Positions 1 to 6,083 of a DNA stretch of 6,083 nt are shown here, piece after piece (position 1 is the stretch's first letter; each line of letters opens with the position of its first letter). The translations under genes and the position numbers were made by a program. A model generated the notes under the pieces. It did not search any database. It saw nothing but the letters and a program-made list of their open reading frames with translations, and was not told where the DNA came from. The stretch comes from Pseudomonadota bacterium (GTDB taxonomy: Bacteria > Pseudomonadota > Alphaproteobacteria > Acetobacterales > Acetobacteraceae), in assembly GCA_021808205.1 (NCBI GenBank), contig JAKBCD010000134.1, positions 1 through 6,083 of the forward strand, read 5' to 3'.

Positions 1-175
1 CCTGCTGTGCCAGCATCGCCGCATGGGCCTGGCTGCCGGCAATATCTTGCCGCCAGAGCTTGGCATCGAAGCTGATCGAGGCATTAATGGCCTGCATCAC
101 CTCGGCGGGACCGGCGCCAAACCGCCCGCCCCACTGCAATTGGCTTTTCACCGGAGTTTTGTTTTTGTCCGTCAA
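1..175 (-). CDS. argH: Argininosuccinate lyase, N-terminal part (runs off left edge)
   Basis: Argininosuccinate lyase splits argininosuccinate into arginine and fumarate, the last step of arginine synthesis, in the cytoplasm. The minus strand gives 58 residues that read like the ArgH N-terminus: QWGGRF at residues 14-19, then [11 protein letters not shown] at 31-41, DIAGSQAH at 44-51 and AML at 53-55. The rest of the enzyme, including the catalytic loop, lies outside the window. I chose the TTG at 175-173 (MTDKNKTPV...) because AAAGGG lies 9 bases upstream. An in-frame GTG at 196 and another at 151 are alternatives, but neither has a clear ribosome binding site. The gene diverges from the TlpA-like gene and overlaps its 5' end by about 11 bases with the chosen starts. 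Family identity is clear; the exact start is less sure. Confidence 0.9.
   Translation of the reverse strand, partial: MTDKNKTPVKSQLQWGGRFGAGPAEVMQAINASISFDAKLWRQDIAGSQAHAAMLAQQ
153..156 (+). promoter_or_regulatory. Ribosome binding site deciding the tlpA-like start
   Basis: GGAG (within CCGGAG) lies 8 bases before the TTG at 165 on the plus strand. It favours that codon over the TTG at 60, which would put the gene deep inside argH, over the TTG at 159, which is too close, and over the TTG at 189, which has no such site. It lies inside the argH coding sequence. Confidence 0.5.
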
Positions 176-782
176 ACCTAAACGCCCTTTGCTCACCACC
201 CGGCGGTCACTCATCGCCGCTGCCCCTGCCTTAGCCTTGGGCGCGGGCACGGGCAATCGCGCATATGCGCAAACAGAGTTCGATGACCTGCCAGATGCCT
301 CCACCGGCTGGAACGCCTTTGCGCCCGTCATGCCGCCGCCTTTGACGTTTCAGGACGCGGCGGGGAAGACCCTGACGCTCGCCGCTTTCAAGGGCCGTGT
401 GCTGCTGGTGAATCTTTGGGCCACCTGGTGCGGCCCCTGCAAGGAAGAATTGCCCAGCTTCGCCGCCCTGGCGCCGAAATTAAAGCCATTTGGCGGGTTG
501 GTTCTGCCCATCTCTATCGATGTGGATGGAGTATCCGCCGTGCGCCCTTACTTCGAGCTGCAGGGCATCAGGAATTTACCCATCCTGGTCAACCCTTCGG
601 GGGATGATCTGGACATGCTGCAGACCAACGGCATTCCCGTCACGCTGGTGATCGACCCCTCCGGCAAGGCGGTGGCGCGGCTGGATGGTGCCGCGAACTG
701 GAACACCGCACCGGTGGTCGAATTTTTGCGCCATCTGGCCAAAAGCGGCACACCCAACCCGGATGGCTTCACCCAGACCTGA
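165..782 (+). CDS. TlpA-family exported thioredoxin-like protein
   Basis: This is a predicted thiol:disulfide oxidoreductase of the TlpA/ResA type, which usually keeps cysteines reduced on the outer face of the inner membrane, for example in cytochrome c or oxidase assembly. From the TTG at 165 it has 205 residues. Residues 11-35 look like a signal: twin arginines R13-R14 in [10 protein letters not shown], a mildly hydrophobic run, and a possible cleavage site after AYA at 33-35. The thioredoxin fold follows. The active site is WATWCGPC with cysteines C89 and C92, and GIPVT at 156-160 carries the expected cis-proline (P158). The frame stays open back to a TTG at 60, but that stretch is antisense to conserved argH sequence and is unlikely to be coding. 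The true substrate cannot be told from sequence. A transcription terminator follows immediately. Confidence 0.88.
   Translation: MSVKPKRPLLTTRRSLIAAAPALALGAGTGNRAYAQTEFDDLPDASTGWNAFAPVMPPPLTFQDAAGKTLTLAAFKGRVLLVNLWATWCGPCKEELPSFAALAPKLKPFGGLVLPISIDVDGVSAVRPYFELQGIRNLPILVNPSGDDLDMLQTNGIPVTLVIDPSGKAVARLDGAANWNTAPVVEFLRHLAKSGTPNPDGFTQT
185..190 (-). promoter_or_regulatory. Ribosome binding site deciding the argH start
   Basis: The minus strand reads AAAGGG here, 9 bases before the TTG at 175. It is the only Shine-Dalgarno-like run placed correctly for any in-frame argH start, so it favours the TTG over the GTG codons at 196 and 151. It lies inside the coding sequence of the divergent thioredoxin gene. 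Confidence 0.45.
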
Positions 783-788
783 GACATA

Positions 789-813
789 AAAAGGGGGCTT
801 ACCGCCCCCTTTT
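789..813. terminator. Hairpin terminator after tlpA-like gene, probably bidirectional
   Basis: A perfect 10-base-pair stem (AAAAGGGGGC at 789-798 with GCCCCCTTTT at 804-813) closes a 5-base loop, starting 6 bases after the stop codon of the thioredoxin gene. On the plus strand the T run is four bases and part of the stem. On the minus strand the stem ends in five Ts (complement of 788-792), so it could also stop transcripts leaving the convergent secB gene. Confidence 0.85.
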
Positions 814-829
814 GCGTATCAGTGCGCGT

Positions 830-937
830 TTAGAGCGGTTTGCTTTCACGCCGGTTCACGCAAAGCGCTCTAACTCTTTGTTTAAGCGAGCAACTTTATC
901 CGACCAAACCTGTCCGTTTGGTCGGATGTTGCTCTAG
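830..937. repeat. Two-palindrome intergenic repeat element
   Basis: Two large hairpins lie in a row. The first pairs 830-843 with 860-873 (TTAGAGCGGTTTGC against GCAAAGCGCTCTAA, one mismatch). The second pairs 888-894 with 928-934 (GAGCAAC/GTTGCTC), and 900-910 region with 915-926 region, where CCGACCAAAC and GTTTGGTCGG form a perfect 10-base-pair inner stem. A spacer with CTCTTTGTTT separates them. TAGAGC at 831-836 and GCTCTA at 931-936 form inverted ends of the whole unit, and GCTCTA also ends the first hairpin. The layout resembles the mosaic palindromic intergenic repeats of alphaproteobacteria (RIME-like), from memory; copy number cannot be judged from one window. No T run follows either hairpin, so they are not simple terminators. 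The right end supplies the secB stop codon (CTAG at 934-937). Confidence 0.65.
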
Positions 938-1434
938 TTTGGCACGGCCGTGTTGGCCCCGGCGGCGCGGCGCTGCTGCCAGAGGCCGACGAAGTCGATC
1001 GGCCCGAGTAACACCGGCGGGAAACCGCCATCGCGCGTTACGTCCGCCAGGATGTTGCGAGCGAAGGGGAAGAGCAGACGCGGGCACTCCACCAGCAAAA
1101 CTGGCTCCTGCTGATTTTCCGGAATGCTGTTGAGCGTGAACACGCCGGAATAAGAGAGGTCGGCGATGAACACCACCGGGGGTTTCTCCTGCGTGCCACC
1201 GGCGGATTTCGGCGCCTCGGTGGTACCCTCGGCGCGGATCGCCAGCGTGACCTCGAACACGGTCTGGTTTTCCTCTATGCGGCGCACCTGCACGTCCAGA
1301 TTCAGGTTCACGTGCGGCTGGGTACGCAACTGGGTAAAGATGGCGGGCGCGCCGGGCACCTCGAAAGACAAATCCTTGGTGTACTGGATGTTCAGGATCA
1401 GCGGTTGCGGCGTTAGGCCGGCTTGTTCGGACAT
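934..1434 (-). CDS. secB: Protein-export chaperone SecB
   Basis: SecB is a cytoplasmic tetrameric chaperone that holds preproteins unfolded and passes them to SecA. The 166-residue product (E. coli SecB is about 155) carries the family pattern: NIQYTKDLSFEVPGAP at 15-30, the strand NLNLDVQVRRIEENQTVFEV at 43-62, FIADLSYSGVFTL at 89-101, ECPRLLFPFAR at 116-126 and GGFPPVLLGPIDF at 136-148. The ATG at 1434 was chosen because AGAGGAA lies 6 bases upstream; the frame is open 17 codons further upstream, but without conserved sequence. Residues 68-86, between two strands, form a longer and less conserved loop (Thr, Glu, Gly, Pro, Lys rich) than in E. coli. The stop codon is TAG inside the end of a palindromic repeat. 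The gene diverges from argC and converges on the thioredoxin gene. Confidence 0.95.
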   Translation of the reverse strand: MSEQAGLTPQPLILNIQYTKDLSFEVPGAPAIFTQLRTQPHVNLNLDVQVRRIEENQTVFEVTLAIRAEGTTEAPKSAGGTQEKPPVVFIADLSYSGVFTLNSIPENQQEPVLLVECPRLLFPFARNILADVTRDGGFPPVLLGPIDFVGLWQQRRAAGANTAVPN

Positions 1435-1502
1435 ATCTGGTTCCTCTGTTGAACGCTGGCCACGCCCTAGCATGCTGGCTTCCACATGATAAGAGTGCCG
1501 CC
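1435..1502. promoter_or_regulatory. Divergent secB/argC intergenic region
   Basis: These 68 bases must hold the 5' signals of both genes unless transcription enters from farther away. On the plus strand TTGAAC at 1449-1454 resembles a -35 box, with only a poor -10 candidate about 17 bases later. An 8-base palindrome AGCATGCT sits at 1469-1476, roughly midway. AAGAG at 1491-1495 is the likely weak ribosome binding site of argC. I see no convincing arginine-repressor operator. The promoter role is inferred from position. Confidence 0.4.
1441..1447 (-). promoter_or_regulatory. Ribosome binding site of secB
   Basis: The minus strand reads AGAGGAA, 6 bases before the ATG at 1434. This fixes the secB start at 1434 rather than at the upstream in-frame codon near 1485. 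Confidence 0.75.
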
Positions 1503-2408
1503 ATGAGTGCTTCCATCTTCATTGACGGCCAGGCCGGTACCACCGGGCTTGGCATTGCCCAACGCCTTGAGGCGGCGGGCGGTTTCAATCTCGTCACCCT
1601 GCCCGAGGCCCACCGCAAGCACCCGCAAGCCCGCGCCGAGGCGATGGGCCGCGCCGATCTCACCGTGCTTTGCCTGCCAGATGATGCCGCGCGCGAGGCT
1701 ATGACCCTTGCCCCACAAGGGGCGCGCATTCTGGATGCCAGCACCGCCCACCGGGTTGCCGAAGGCTGGGTGTATGGCTTTGCCGAAATGATGCCCGGCC
1801 AAGCGGTGCGCATCGGCCAAGCCGCGCGCGTCGCCAATCCCGGCTGTTATGCCACCGGCGCTATCGCGCTGCTGCGCCCGCTTACCGCCCTTGGTCTGCT
1901 GACGGCTGAGGTGCCTCTCTGCGTCAACGCCGTCTCAGGCTATTCCGGCGGCGGCAAAGCCATGATCGCGGCGCATGAAGCCTCTGGCGGCCCGGCTTTC
2001 GAGCTGTACGCGCTGGGGCTGCAGCACAAGCATCTGCCCGAGATCATGCGCTATGGCGGACTGGCCCGCGCGCCGATCTTCGTGCCCGCCGTCGGGCATT
2101 TTGCGCAAGGGATGCTGGTGTGCATTCCGCTGCATCTTGGGCATCTCGCCAAACCGGGCAGCGCGGTGCAACTGGCGGATGCCTATGCGGATTATTACGC
2201 GGGGGCGGAGACGATTGGCGTACATCGTGGCATCTGGGGGCAGACTCTGGACCCACAGGCCCTCAATGATAGCGACCGGCTGGAGATATTTGTCGCCGCC
2301 AACGAGGCGCAGGGCCAAGCAGTGCTGATCGCGCGGCTGGATAATCTCGGCAAGGGCGCCTCCGGCGCCGCTGTACAGAACATTAAATTGATGCTGGGGA
2401 TGCAATGA
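1503..2408 (+). CDS. argC: N-acetyl-gamma-glutamyl-phosphate reductase, type 2
   Basis: ArgC reduces N-acetyl-glutamyl phosphate to the semialdehyde with NADPH, the third step of arginine synthesis, in the cytoplasm. The 301-residue length and the opening SIFIDGQAGTTGLGI (4-18, nucleotide-binding region) fit the shorter type 2 ArgC rather than the ~340-residue type 1. Further landmarks are DASTAHR at 78-84, the active-site segment NPGCYATG at 112-119 with catalytic cysteine C115, SGYSGGGKAM at 145-154, QHKHLPE at 174-180 and the closing DNLGKGASGAAVQNIK at 280-295. The ATG at 1503 is chosen because the conserved nucleotide-binding motif begins three residues later; the frame is open to 1449 but that stretch is not conserved. 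A weak AAGAG lies 7 bases upstream. The stop overlaps the start of the next gene. Confidence 0.95.
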   Translation: MSASIFIDGQAGTTGLGIAQRLEAAGGFNLVTLPEAHRKHPQARAEAMGRADLTVLCLPDDAAREAMTLAPQGARILDASTAHRVAEGWVYGFAEMMPGQAVRIGQAARVANPGCYATGAIALLRPLTALGLLTAEVPLCVNAVSGYSGGGKAMIAAHEASGGPAFELYALGLQHKHLPEIMRYGGLARAPIFVPAVGHFAQGMLVCIPLHLGHLAKPGSAVQLADAYADYYAGAETIGVHRGIWGQTLDPQALNDSDRLEIFVAANEAQGQAVLIARLDNLGKGASGAAVQNIKLMLGMQ

Positions 2409-2959
2409 TGGGTGAAACGCAGCGACCGGGTGGTCTTCTCTATGCGCTCGGCGATTTGAAGCCGCGGGTCGACCCCACGGCCTGGATTGCGCCGACGGCG
2501 GTACTGGTCGGCGATGTGAGGATTGGCCCGCATGCCAATATCTGGTTCAACTGCGTGCTGCGCGGCGATATCAACCCGGTGATTGTGGGCGCTCGCACCA
2601 ATGTGCAGGACGGAACGGTGGTGCATGTGGACCACGACCAAAACCCCGCCATCATCGGCGACGACGTGACCATCGGCCATGCCGCCATCATCCATGCTTG
2701 CCGGCTGGAAAACCATGCCTTCATCGGCATGGGGGCGACGGTGCTGGATGGCGCGGTGGTGGAGGAAGGCGGGTTGCTTGGCGCGCGTGGCCTGCTGGGG
2801 CCAGGTAAGCGCATCGGCCGACGGCAGCTATGGGCAGGCTCCCCCGCCCGTTTCGTAAGGGATATGTCTGATGAGGAACGCGCCGGCTGGGGCGTTATTG
2901 GCCCGCGCTACGTGGCGCTGACGACCCGCTACCGCGAGAGCTTTCGCCCAATCGATTAA
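2405..2959 (+). CDS. Gamma-class carbonic anhydrase-like hexapeptide-repeat protein
   Basis: This is a left-handed beta-helix protein of the gamma carbonic anhydrase family (Cam, YrdA, PaaY relatives), which typically forms trimers with a metal between subunits and may interconvert CO2 and bicarbonate. Of 184 residues, roughly 25-145 carry the hexapeptide repeats. RGD at 53-55 and NVQDG at 66-70 match conserved family positions. The three likely metal ligands are all present: H74 in VVHVDH, H92 in IGHA and H97 in IIHAC, with the 92/97 spacing as in Cam. A C-terminal helix (SDEERAGW onward) follows. The ATG at 2405 overlaps the argC stop TGA (2406-2408); a second ATG at 2408 is better spaced from GGGGA at 2396-2400. 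Either implies translational coupling to argC. Some family members lack measurable anhydrase activity or act as acyl-CoA thioesterases, so the exact reaction is unproven. Confidence 0.88.
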   Translation: MMGETQRPGGLLYALGDLKPRVDPTAWIAPTAVLVGDVRIGPHANIWFNCVLRGDINPVIVGARTNVQDGTVVHVDHDQNPAIIGDDVTIGHAAIIHACRLENHAFIGMGATVLDGAVVEEGGLLGARGLLGPGKRIGRRQLWAGSPARFVRDMSDEERAGWGVIGPRYVALTTRYRESFRPID

Positions 2960-2960
2960 T

Positions 2961-2971
2961 TTTCCTGGAAA
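2961..2971. promoter_or_regulatory. Short perfect palindrome upstream of the COQ9/TetR-like gene
   Basis: TTTCC-T-GGAAA is a perfect inverted repeat lying 29 bases before the ATG at 3001, in a 41-base gap. Its place before a gene with a TetR-like fold would suit an operator, but it is shorter than most TetR sites and may be chance. Confidence 0.2.
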
Positions 2972-3000
2972 CTCAGGTGATCCGGTACTAAATCTGGGCC

Positions 3001-3606
3001 ATGACCGATCCGGAATTTGAAGCCGCTCTGGTTGACGCCGCTTTTGCCCTGGGGGCGCAGGCGGGGTGGTTGCACGTGTCCCCGGCGGCGGCCGCGCGCC
3101 ACGCGGGGTTGGACCTTACCCGCGCGCGAAATCTCTTCGCCTGTAACGGCGTGATCCTGAAAAAATTCGGACGCCAGGCGGATGCAGCTGCCCTGGCCCA
3201 TGCCGTGGCGGATGGCAGCGTGAGGGACAAGCTGTTTGACAGCCTTCTGCGCCGTTTCGACTATTTGCAGCCCCGTCGCGCCGGGGTGTTGGCGCTCATG
3301 CGGGTTTTGCCCTTCTGCCCGCCATTGGCGCTGGCGCTGGCGGAGATGAACCTGGTCTCCATGGGTTGGCTGCTGGAAAATGCGGGGGTGGACGCCACCG
3401 GCATTGGTGGCGCGCTGAAGAAGCGCGGCCTACTGGCGATATGGCTTTATGGCCTGCGCGCCTGGGCGCAGGATGAGAGCCCGGACCTCACTGCCACCAT
3501 GGCGGCGGTGGATAAGGCCCTTGCCAGGGCGGAAGATATGGCTCACCGCCGCTCCCCCTCGTCCTCCCAACCGGCTGACCCAGCGTCCCCCGCGCCGCAG
3601 GTATAG
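3001..3606 (+). CDS. COQ9/TetR-like helical protein
   Basis: The 201-residue product is all-helical in character. Residues 6-45 fit a TetR-type helix-turn-helix layout (ALVDAAFALGAQAGWLHVS, then AAAARHAGLDLTRARNLF). The rest looks like the C-terminal domain shared by COQ9 and its bacterial relatives: FDYLQPRRAGV at 86-96, SMGWLLENAGVD at 120-131, then KKRGLLAIW and AWAQDESPDLTATMAAVD at 154-171. COQ9 proteins descend from the TetR fold and bind lipid in ubiquinone synthesis; TetR proteins bind DNA, and I cannot decide between these. The tail from about 183 is rich in Ser and Pro and probably disordered. The start has no good ribosome binding site, but no better in-frame start is seen. It lies 41 bases after the carbonic anhydrase-like gene and 60 bases before the phasin gene, all on one strand. 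Confidence 0.65.
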   Translation: MTDPEFEAALVDAAFALGAQAGWLHVSPAAAARHAGLDLTRARNLFACNGVILKKFGRQADAAALAHAVADGSVRDKLFDSLLRRFDYLQPRRAGVLALMRVLPFCPPLALALAEMNLVSMGWLLENAGVDATGIGGALKKRGLLAIWLYGLRAWAQDESPDLTATMAAVDKALARAEDMAHRRSPSSSQPADPASPAPQV

Positions 3607-3666
3607 GCCTCGCCCTTCCCATAGCCGCCGGCCCATAAACCCGGCCCCTAAACAAGGAGACACGAC

Positions 3667-4116
3667 ATGGCCGAGAAAACAGAAAAGACGACCGGCGCGA
3701 AGCCCTCCATGCCGGAATTCGACATGCAAAAGTTTTTCGCGGATGTGAAGTTTCCGGCCCTGCCGGATATGGAGGCTGTGCTGGCCGCGCATAAGCGCAA
3801 CCTCGAAGCGCTGACAGCCGCCAACCGCGCGGCGCTGGAAGGTGCGCAGCTCGTCGCCCGCCGGCATATGGAGATCATGCAGGACACGATGACCGGGCTG
3901 AGCGAAACCATGAAGGAGCTTGCCGCCAACCAGACGCCGGCCGGCCAGGCTGCCAAACAGGCTGAACTGCTGAAGAAAGCCTATGAAAGTGCTGTGGCCA
4001 ATACCAGGGAGCTCGGGGATCTGATCCAGAAATCCAACGCCGAGGCAATAAGCAAGCTGAATGCCCGCTTCTCCGAAGCGATGATCGAGATGAAAGCCTT
4101 GCTCGAGAAAAACTAG
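3667..4116 (+). CDS. Phasin family protein
   Basis: Phasins are small amphipathic proteins that coat polyhydroxyalkanoate granules in the cytoplasm and control their number and size. The 149-residue product has the usual alphaproteobacterial pattern: a short charged N-terminus, [21 protein letters not shown] at about 18-38, then the signature segment [18 protein letters not shown] at 42-59 and [11 protein letters not shown] at 61-71, followed by long amphipathic, coiled-coil-prone helices to the end. There is no cysteine, no signal peptide and no membrane segment. A strong ribosome binding site, AAGGAG at 3654-3659, lies 7 bases before the ATG, which suggests high translation, as expected for a granule coat protein. 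No PHA synthase or depolymerase gene is in the window. A phasin-like role without PHA cannot be excluded. Confidence 0.88.
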   Translation: MAEKTEKTTGAKPSMPEFDMQKFFADVKFPALPDMEAVLAAHKRNLEALTAANRAALEGAQLVARRHMEIMQDTMTGLSETMKELAANQTPAGQAAKQAELLKKAYESAVANTRELGDLIQKSNAEAISKLNARFSEAMIEMKALLEKN

Positions 4117-4154
4117 GCTTTTCCCAGGGTCGCAGCGAGGCCATATTGCGGGGC

Positions 4155-6083
4155 ATGTCCACCGCCACGCTCCGCCCCATGCCGCTCACCTTCATTCCTG
4201 AGCGCCAGCCGCCGCGCAAACTGCAAAACCCGCTGCGCGTCGTCTCAGAATACGAACCCAACGGCGACCAGCCCACCGCTATCCGCCAGCTTGTAAGCGG
4301 GCTGGAAGCGCAGGAGCGCGACCAGGTGCTGCTGGGTGTGACCGGCTCTGGCAAAACCTTCACCATGGCGAAGATTATTGAGGCTGAGCAGCGCCCGGCC
4401 TTGGTGCTGGCACCCAACAAAACCCTCGCCGCCCAGCTTTACGCGGAGATGAAATCCTTCTTCCCTGATAACGCGGTGGAATATTTTGTCTCTTACTACG
4501 ACTACTATCAGCCGGAAGCCTACGTCCCGCGCTCGGATACCTACATAGAAAAAGACAGCGCGATCAACGAGACCATCGACCGCATGCGCCATGCCGCCAC
4601 CCAGGCGCTGTTGGAACGCGGGGATGTGATCATCGTCGCTTCCGTCTCCTGCATCTATGGCATCGGCTCGGTCGAGACTTACTCCAAGATGGTGGTGCGG
4701 CTGGAAACCGGAGGGCGGATTGAGCGCGACGCCCTGGTGAAGGCGCTGGTGGATTTGCAATACCGCCGCAACGACATGGCCTTTGCCCGCGGCAGCTTTC
4801 GTGTGCGCGGCGAAAATGTGGATATTTTTCCCTCCCAATACGAGGACCGCGCCTGGCGGGTTTCATTGTTTGGAGATGAGATCGAGAAGATCCTTGAATT
4901 CGATCCCCTTACGGGCGAGCAGAGCGCGGTGCTCAACGATATTTCCGTCTATGCCAATTCCCATTATGTCACGCCACGCCCGACGCTGACGCAGGCGATT
5001 TCCCGCATCAAAATCGAACTGAAAGACCGGCTGGCGGAGCTTACCGCCAATGGCAAATTGCTGGAGGCCGAGCGGCTCTTGCAGCGCACCACCTTCGATA
5101 TCGAGATGATGGAGACCACGGGGTCTTGCAAAGGCATCGAGAATTATTCCCGCTATCTCTCCGGCCGCAACGCGGGTGACCCGCCGCCCACCTTGTTTGA
5201 ATATTTGCCCGAGAATGCCTTGCTGTTTGTCGATGAAAGCCATGTCACCGTTCCGCAGATTGGCGGCATGTTCAAGGGCGACTTCGCGCGCAAATCCATC
5301 CTCGCGGAATACGGCTTCCGGCTGCCAAGCTGTATCGATAACCGGCCGCTGAAATTCGACGAGTGGGAGAGCTTCCGCCCACAAACCTTGTTTGTTTCCG
5401 CCACGCCTGGCCCGTGGGAGATGGAGCGCACGCAGGGTGTGTTCGCCGAGCAGGTGATCCGCCCCACCGGGCTTGTCGATCCGGTGACCGAGATCCGTCC
5501 GGTCGAGCATCAGGTTGATGATCTGCTTGGTGAAATAAGGAAGGTTACCAAGCTTGGCGGGCGCGTGCTGGTGACCACGCTGACCAAGCGCATGGCCGAA
5601 GACCTCACCGAATACCTCACCGAGCAGGGCGTGCGCGTGCGCTACCTGCATTCGGATGTGGACACGCTGGAGCGTATCGAGATCATCCGCGATCTGCGGC
5701 TTGGCGCCTATGATGTTCTCATCGGCATCAATCTGCTGCGCGAGGGTCTGGATATTCCCGAATGTATGCTGGTTGCCATTCTGGACGCGGACAAGGAAGG
5801 TTTTCTGCGCTCGGTCACCTCGCTTATCCAGACCATCGGCCGCGCTGCCCGCAATGTGGATGGAAGGGTGATCCTGTATGCCGATACCATGACCCGCAGC
5901 CTGAAACAGGCCATCGAGGAAACCGAGCGCCGCCGCAACAAGCAGATCGCCTGGAATCAGGCGCATGGCATCACCCCGCAATCCGTGCGCAAGAATATCG
6001 GCGAGGTGATCCATTCCGTATTCGAGCAGGATTATGTGACGGTGGCACCCACCAAGAGTGCTGGGCTGGACGAATTTGTCGGC
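4155..6083 (+). CDS. uvrB: Excinuclease ABC subunit B, C-terminus off right edge
   Basis: UvrB is the DNA-damage-verifying helicase-like subunit of nucleotide excision repair; it receives DNA from UvrA and recruits UvrC. The frame is open for 643 codons to the window edge. Seen in order are Walker A GVTGSGKT at 61-68 (K67), the DNA-clamping beta-hairpin [12 protein letters not shown] at 114-125 with its stacked tyrosines, motif II DESH at 360-363, IDNRPLKF at 394-401, SAT at 415-417, the helicase C-terminal motif [11 protein letters not shown] at 525-535 and motif [10 protein letters not shown] at 559-566. The C-terminal UVR domain that contacts UvrC is expected beyond the window. Compared with E. 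coli, Walker A is shifted by about 22 residues, so this protein has a short N-terminal extension if the ATG at 4155 is right; the ATG at 4179 is an alternative, and neither has a strong ribosome binding site. No LexA-type GTTC-N7-GTTC box is visible in the 38 bases after the phasin gene. Confidence 0.97.
   Translation, partial: MSTATLRPMPLTFIPERQPPRKLQNPLRVVSEYEPNGDQPTAIRQLVSGLEAQERDQVLLGVTGSGKTFTMAKIIEAEQRPALVLAPNKTLAAQLYAEMKSFFPDNAVEYFVSYYDYYQPEAYVPRSDTYIEKDSAINETIDRMRHAATQALLERGDVIIVASVSCIYGIGSVETYSKMVVRLETGGRIERDALVKALVDLQYRRNDMAFARGSFRVRGENVDIFPSQYEDRAWRVSLFGDEIEKILEFDPLTGEQSAVLNDISVYANSHYVTPRPTLTQAISRIKIELKDRLAELTANGKLLEAERLLQRTTFDIEMMETTGSCKGIENYSRYLSGRNAGDPPPTLFEYLPENALLFVDESHVTVPQIGGMFKGDFARKSILAEYGFRLPSCIDNRPLKFDEWESFRPQTLFVSATPGPWEMERTQGVFAEQVIRPTGLVDPVTEIRPVEHQVDDLLGEIRKVTKLGGRVLVTTLTKRMAEDLTEYLTEQGVRVRYLHSDVDTLERIEIIRDLRLGAYDVLIGINLLREGLDIPECMLVAILDADKEGFLRSVTSLIQTIGRAARNVDGRVILYADTMTRSLKQAIEETERRRNKQIAWNQAHGITPQSVRKNIGEVIHSVFEQDYVTVAPTKSAGLDEFVG

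Noticed and set aside
60..164. Upstream extension of the thioredoxin gene to the TTG at 60
   Set aside because: This stretch is antisense to the conserved ArgH N-terminus, shows no thioredoxin-like sequence and would place the signal peptide far inside the protein.
1449..1502. Upstream extension of argC to the codon at 1449
   Set aside because: The conserved nucleotide-binding motif starts right after the ATG at 1503, and the extension would occupy the divergent regulatory region.
896..1837. A 313-codon minus-strand frame spanning the secB-argC boundary
   Set aside because: It crosses two well-supported genes in other frames, is Arg/Ala/Pro rich as expected for a shadow frame, and has no family resemblance.
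2355..2369. GGCGCC-TCC-GGCGCC inverted repeat near the 3' end of argC
   Set aside because: It falls in codons of the conserved GKGASGAA motif and is explained by coding constraint and GC-rich codon use.
3627..3645. Small hairpin GCCGG/CCGGC before the phasin gene
   Set aside because: Only five base pairs with a nine-base loop and no T run; expected by chance in GC-rich DNA.
4863..6014. A 383-codon open frame on the minus strand
   Set aside because: It lies wholly antisense to conserved UvrB sequence, and its protein has no recognisable domain. Long antisense frames are a common by-product of GC-rich codon use in uvrB.

Overview
This 6.1 kb window looks like an ordinary stretch of chromosome from a GC-rich alphaproteobacterium. 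Acetobacteraceae or a nearby Rhodospirillales lineage is my best guess. The reasons are the alpha-type SecB, the type 2 ArgC, the phasin, the COQ9/TetR-like protein and a two-hairpin intergenic repeat of a style I associate with alphaproteobacteria. It is densely packed with core genes. I see no rRNA, tRNA, CRISPR array, transposase, phage gene or toxin-antitoxin pair, and no stretch over 300 bases lacks a gene.

Layout, left to right. The first 58 codons of argH (argininosuccinate lyase) lie on the minus strand and run off the left edge. A TlpA-type exported thioredoxin gene diverges from it on the plus strand, and the two 5' ends appear to overlap, both with TTG starts. The thioredoxin gene ends at a strong hairpin terminator that could also work in the opposite direction. 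Next comes a ~107-base element of two successive palindromes, whose right end supplies the stop codon of the convergent secB gene (export chaperone, minus strand). A 68-base divergent region separates secB from the plus-strand genes: argC (N-acetyl-gamma-glutamyl-phosphate reductase), a gamma-class carbonic anhydrase-like protein joined to argC by a stop/start overlap, a COQ9/TetR-like helical protein, a phasin, and uvrB (excision-repair helicase), which runs off the right edge after 643 codons.

Functional links. ArgC and ArgH are the third and last groups of steps in arginine synthesis, but they sit on opposite strands and do not form one operon. The gamma carbonic anhydrase coupled to argC could supply bicarbonate for carbamoyl phosphate, which arginine synthesis consumes; this is inference. 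The phasin points to polyhydroxyalkanoate granules. SecB and the exported thioredoxin both concern the cell envelope and protein export.

I did not find a clearly new biological system. The observations most worth checking are the two-palindrome element fused to the end of secB, the overlapping TTG starts of argH and tlpA, and the argC-carbonic anhydrase coupling.
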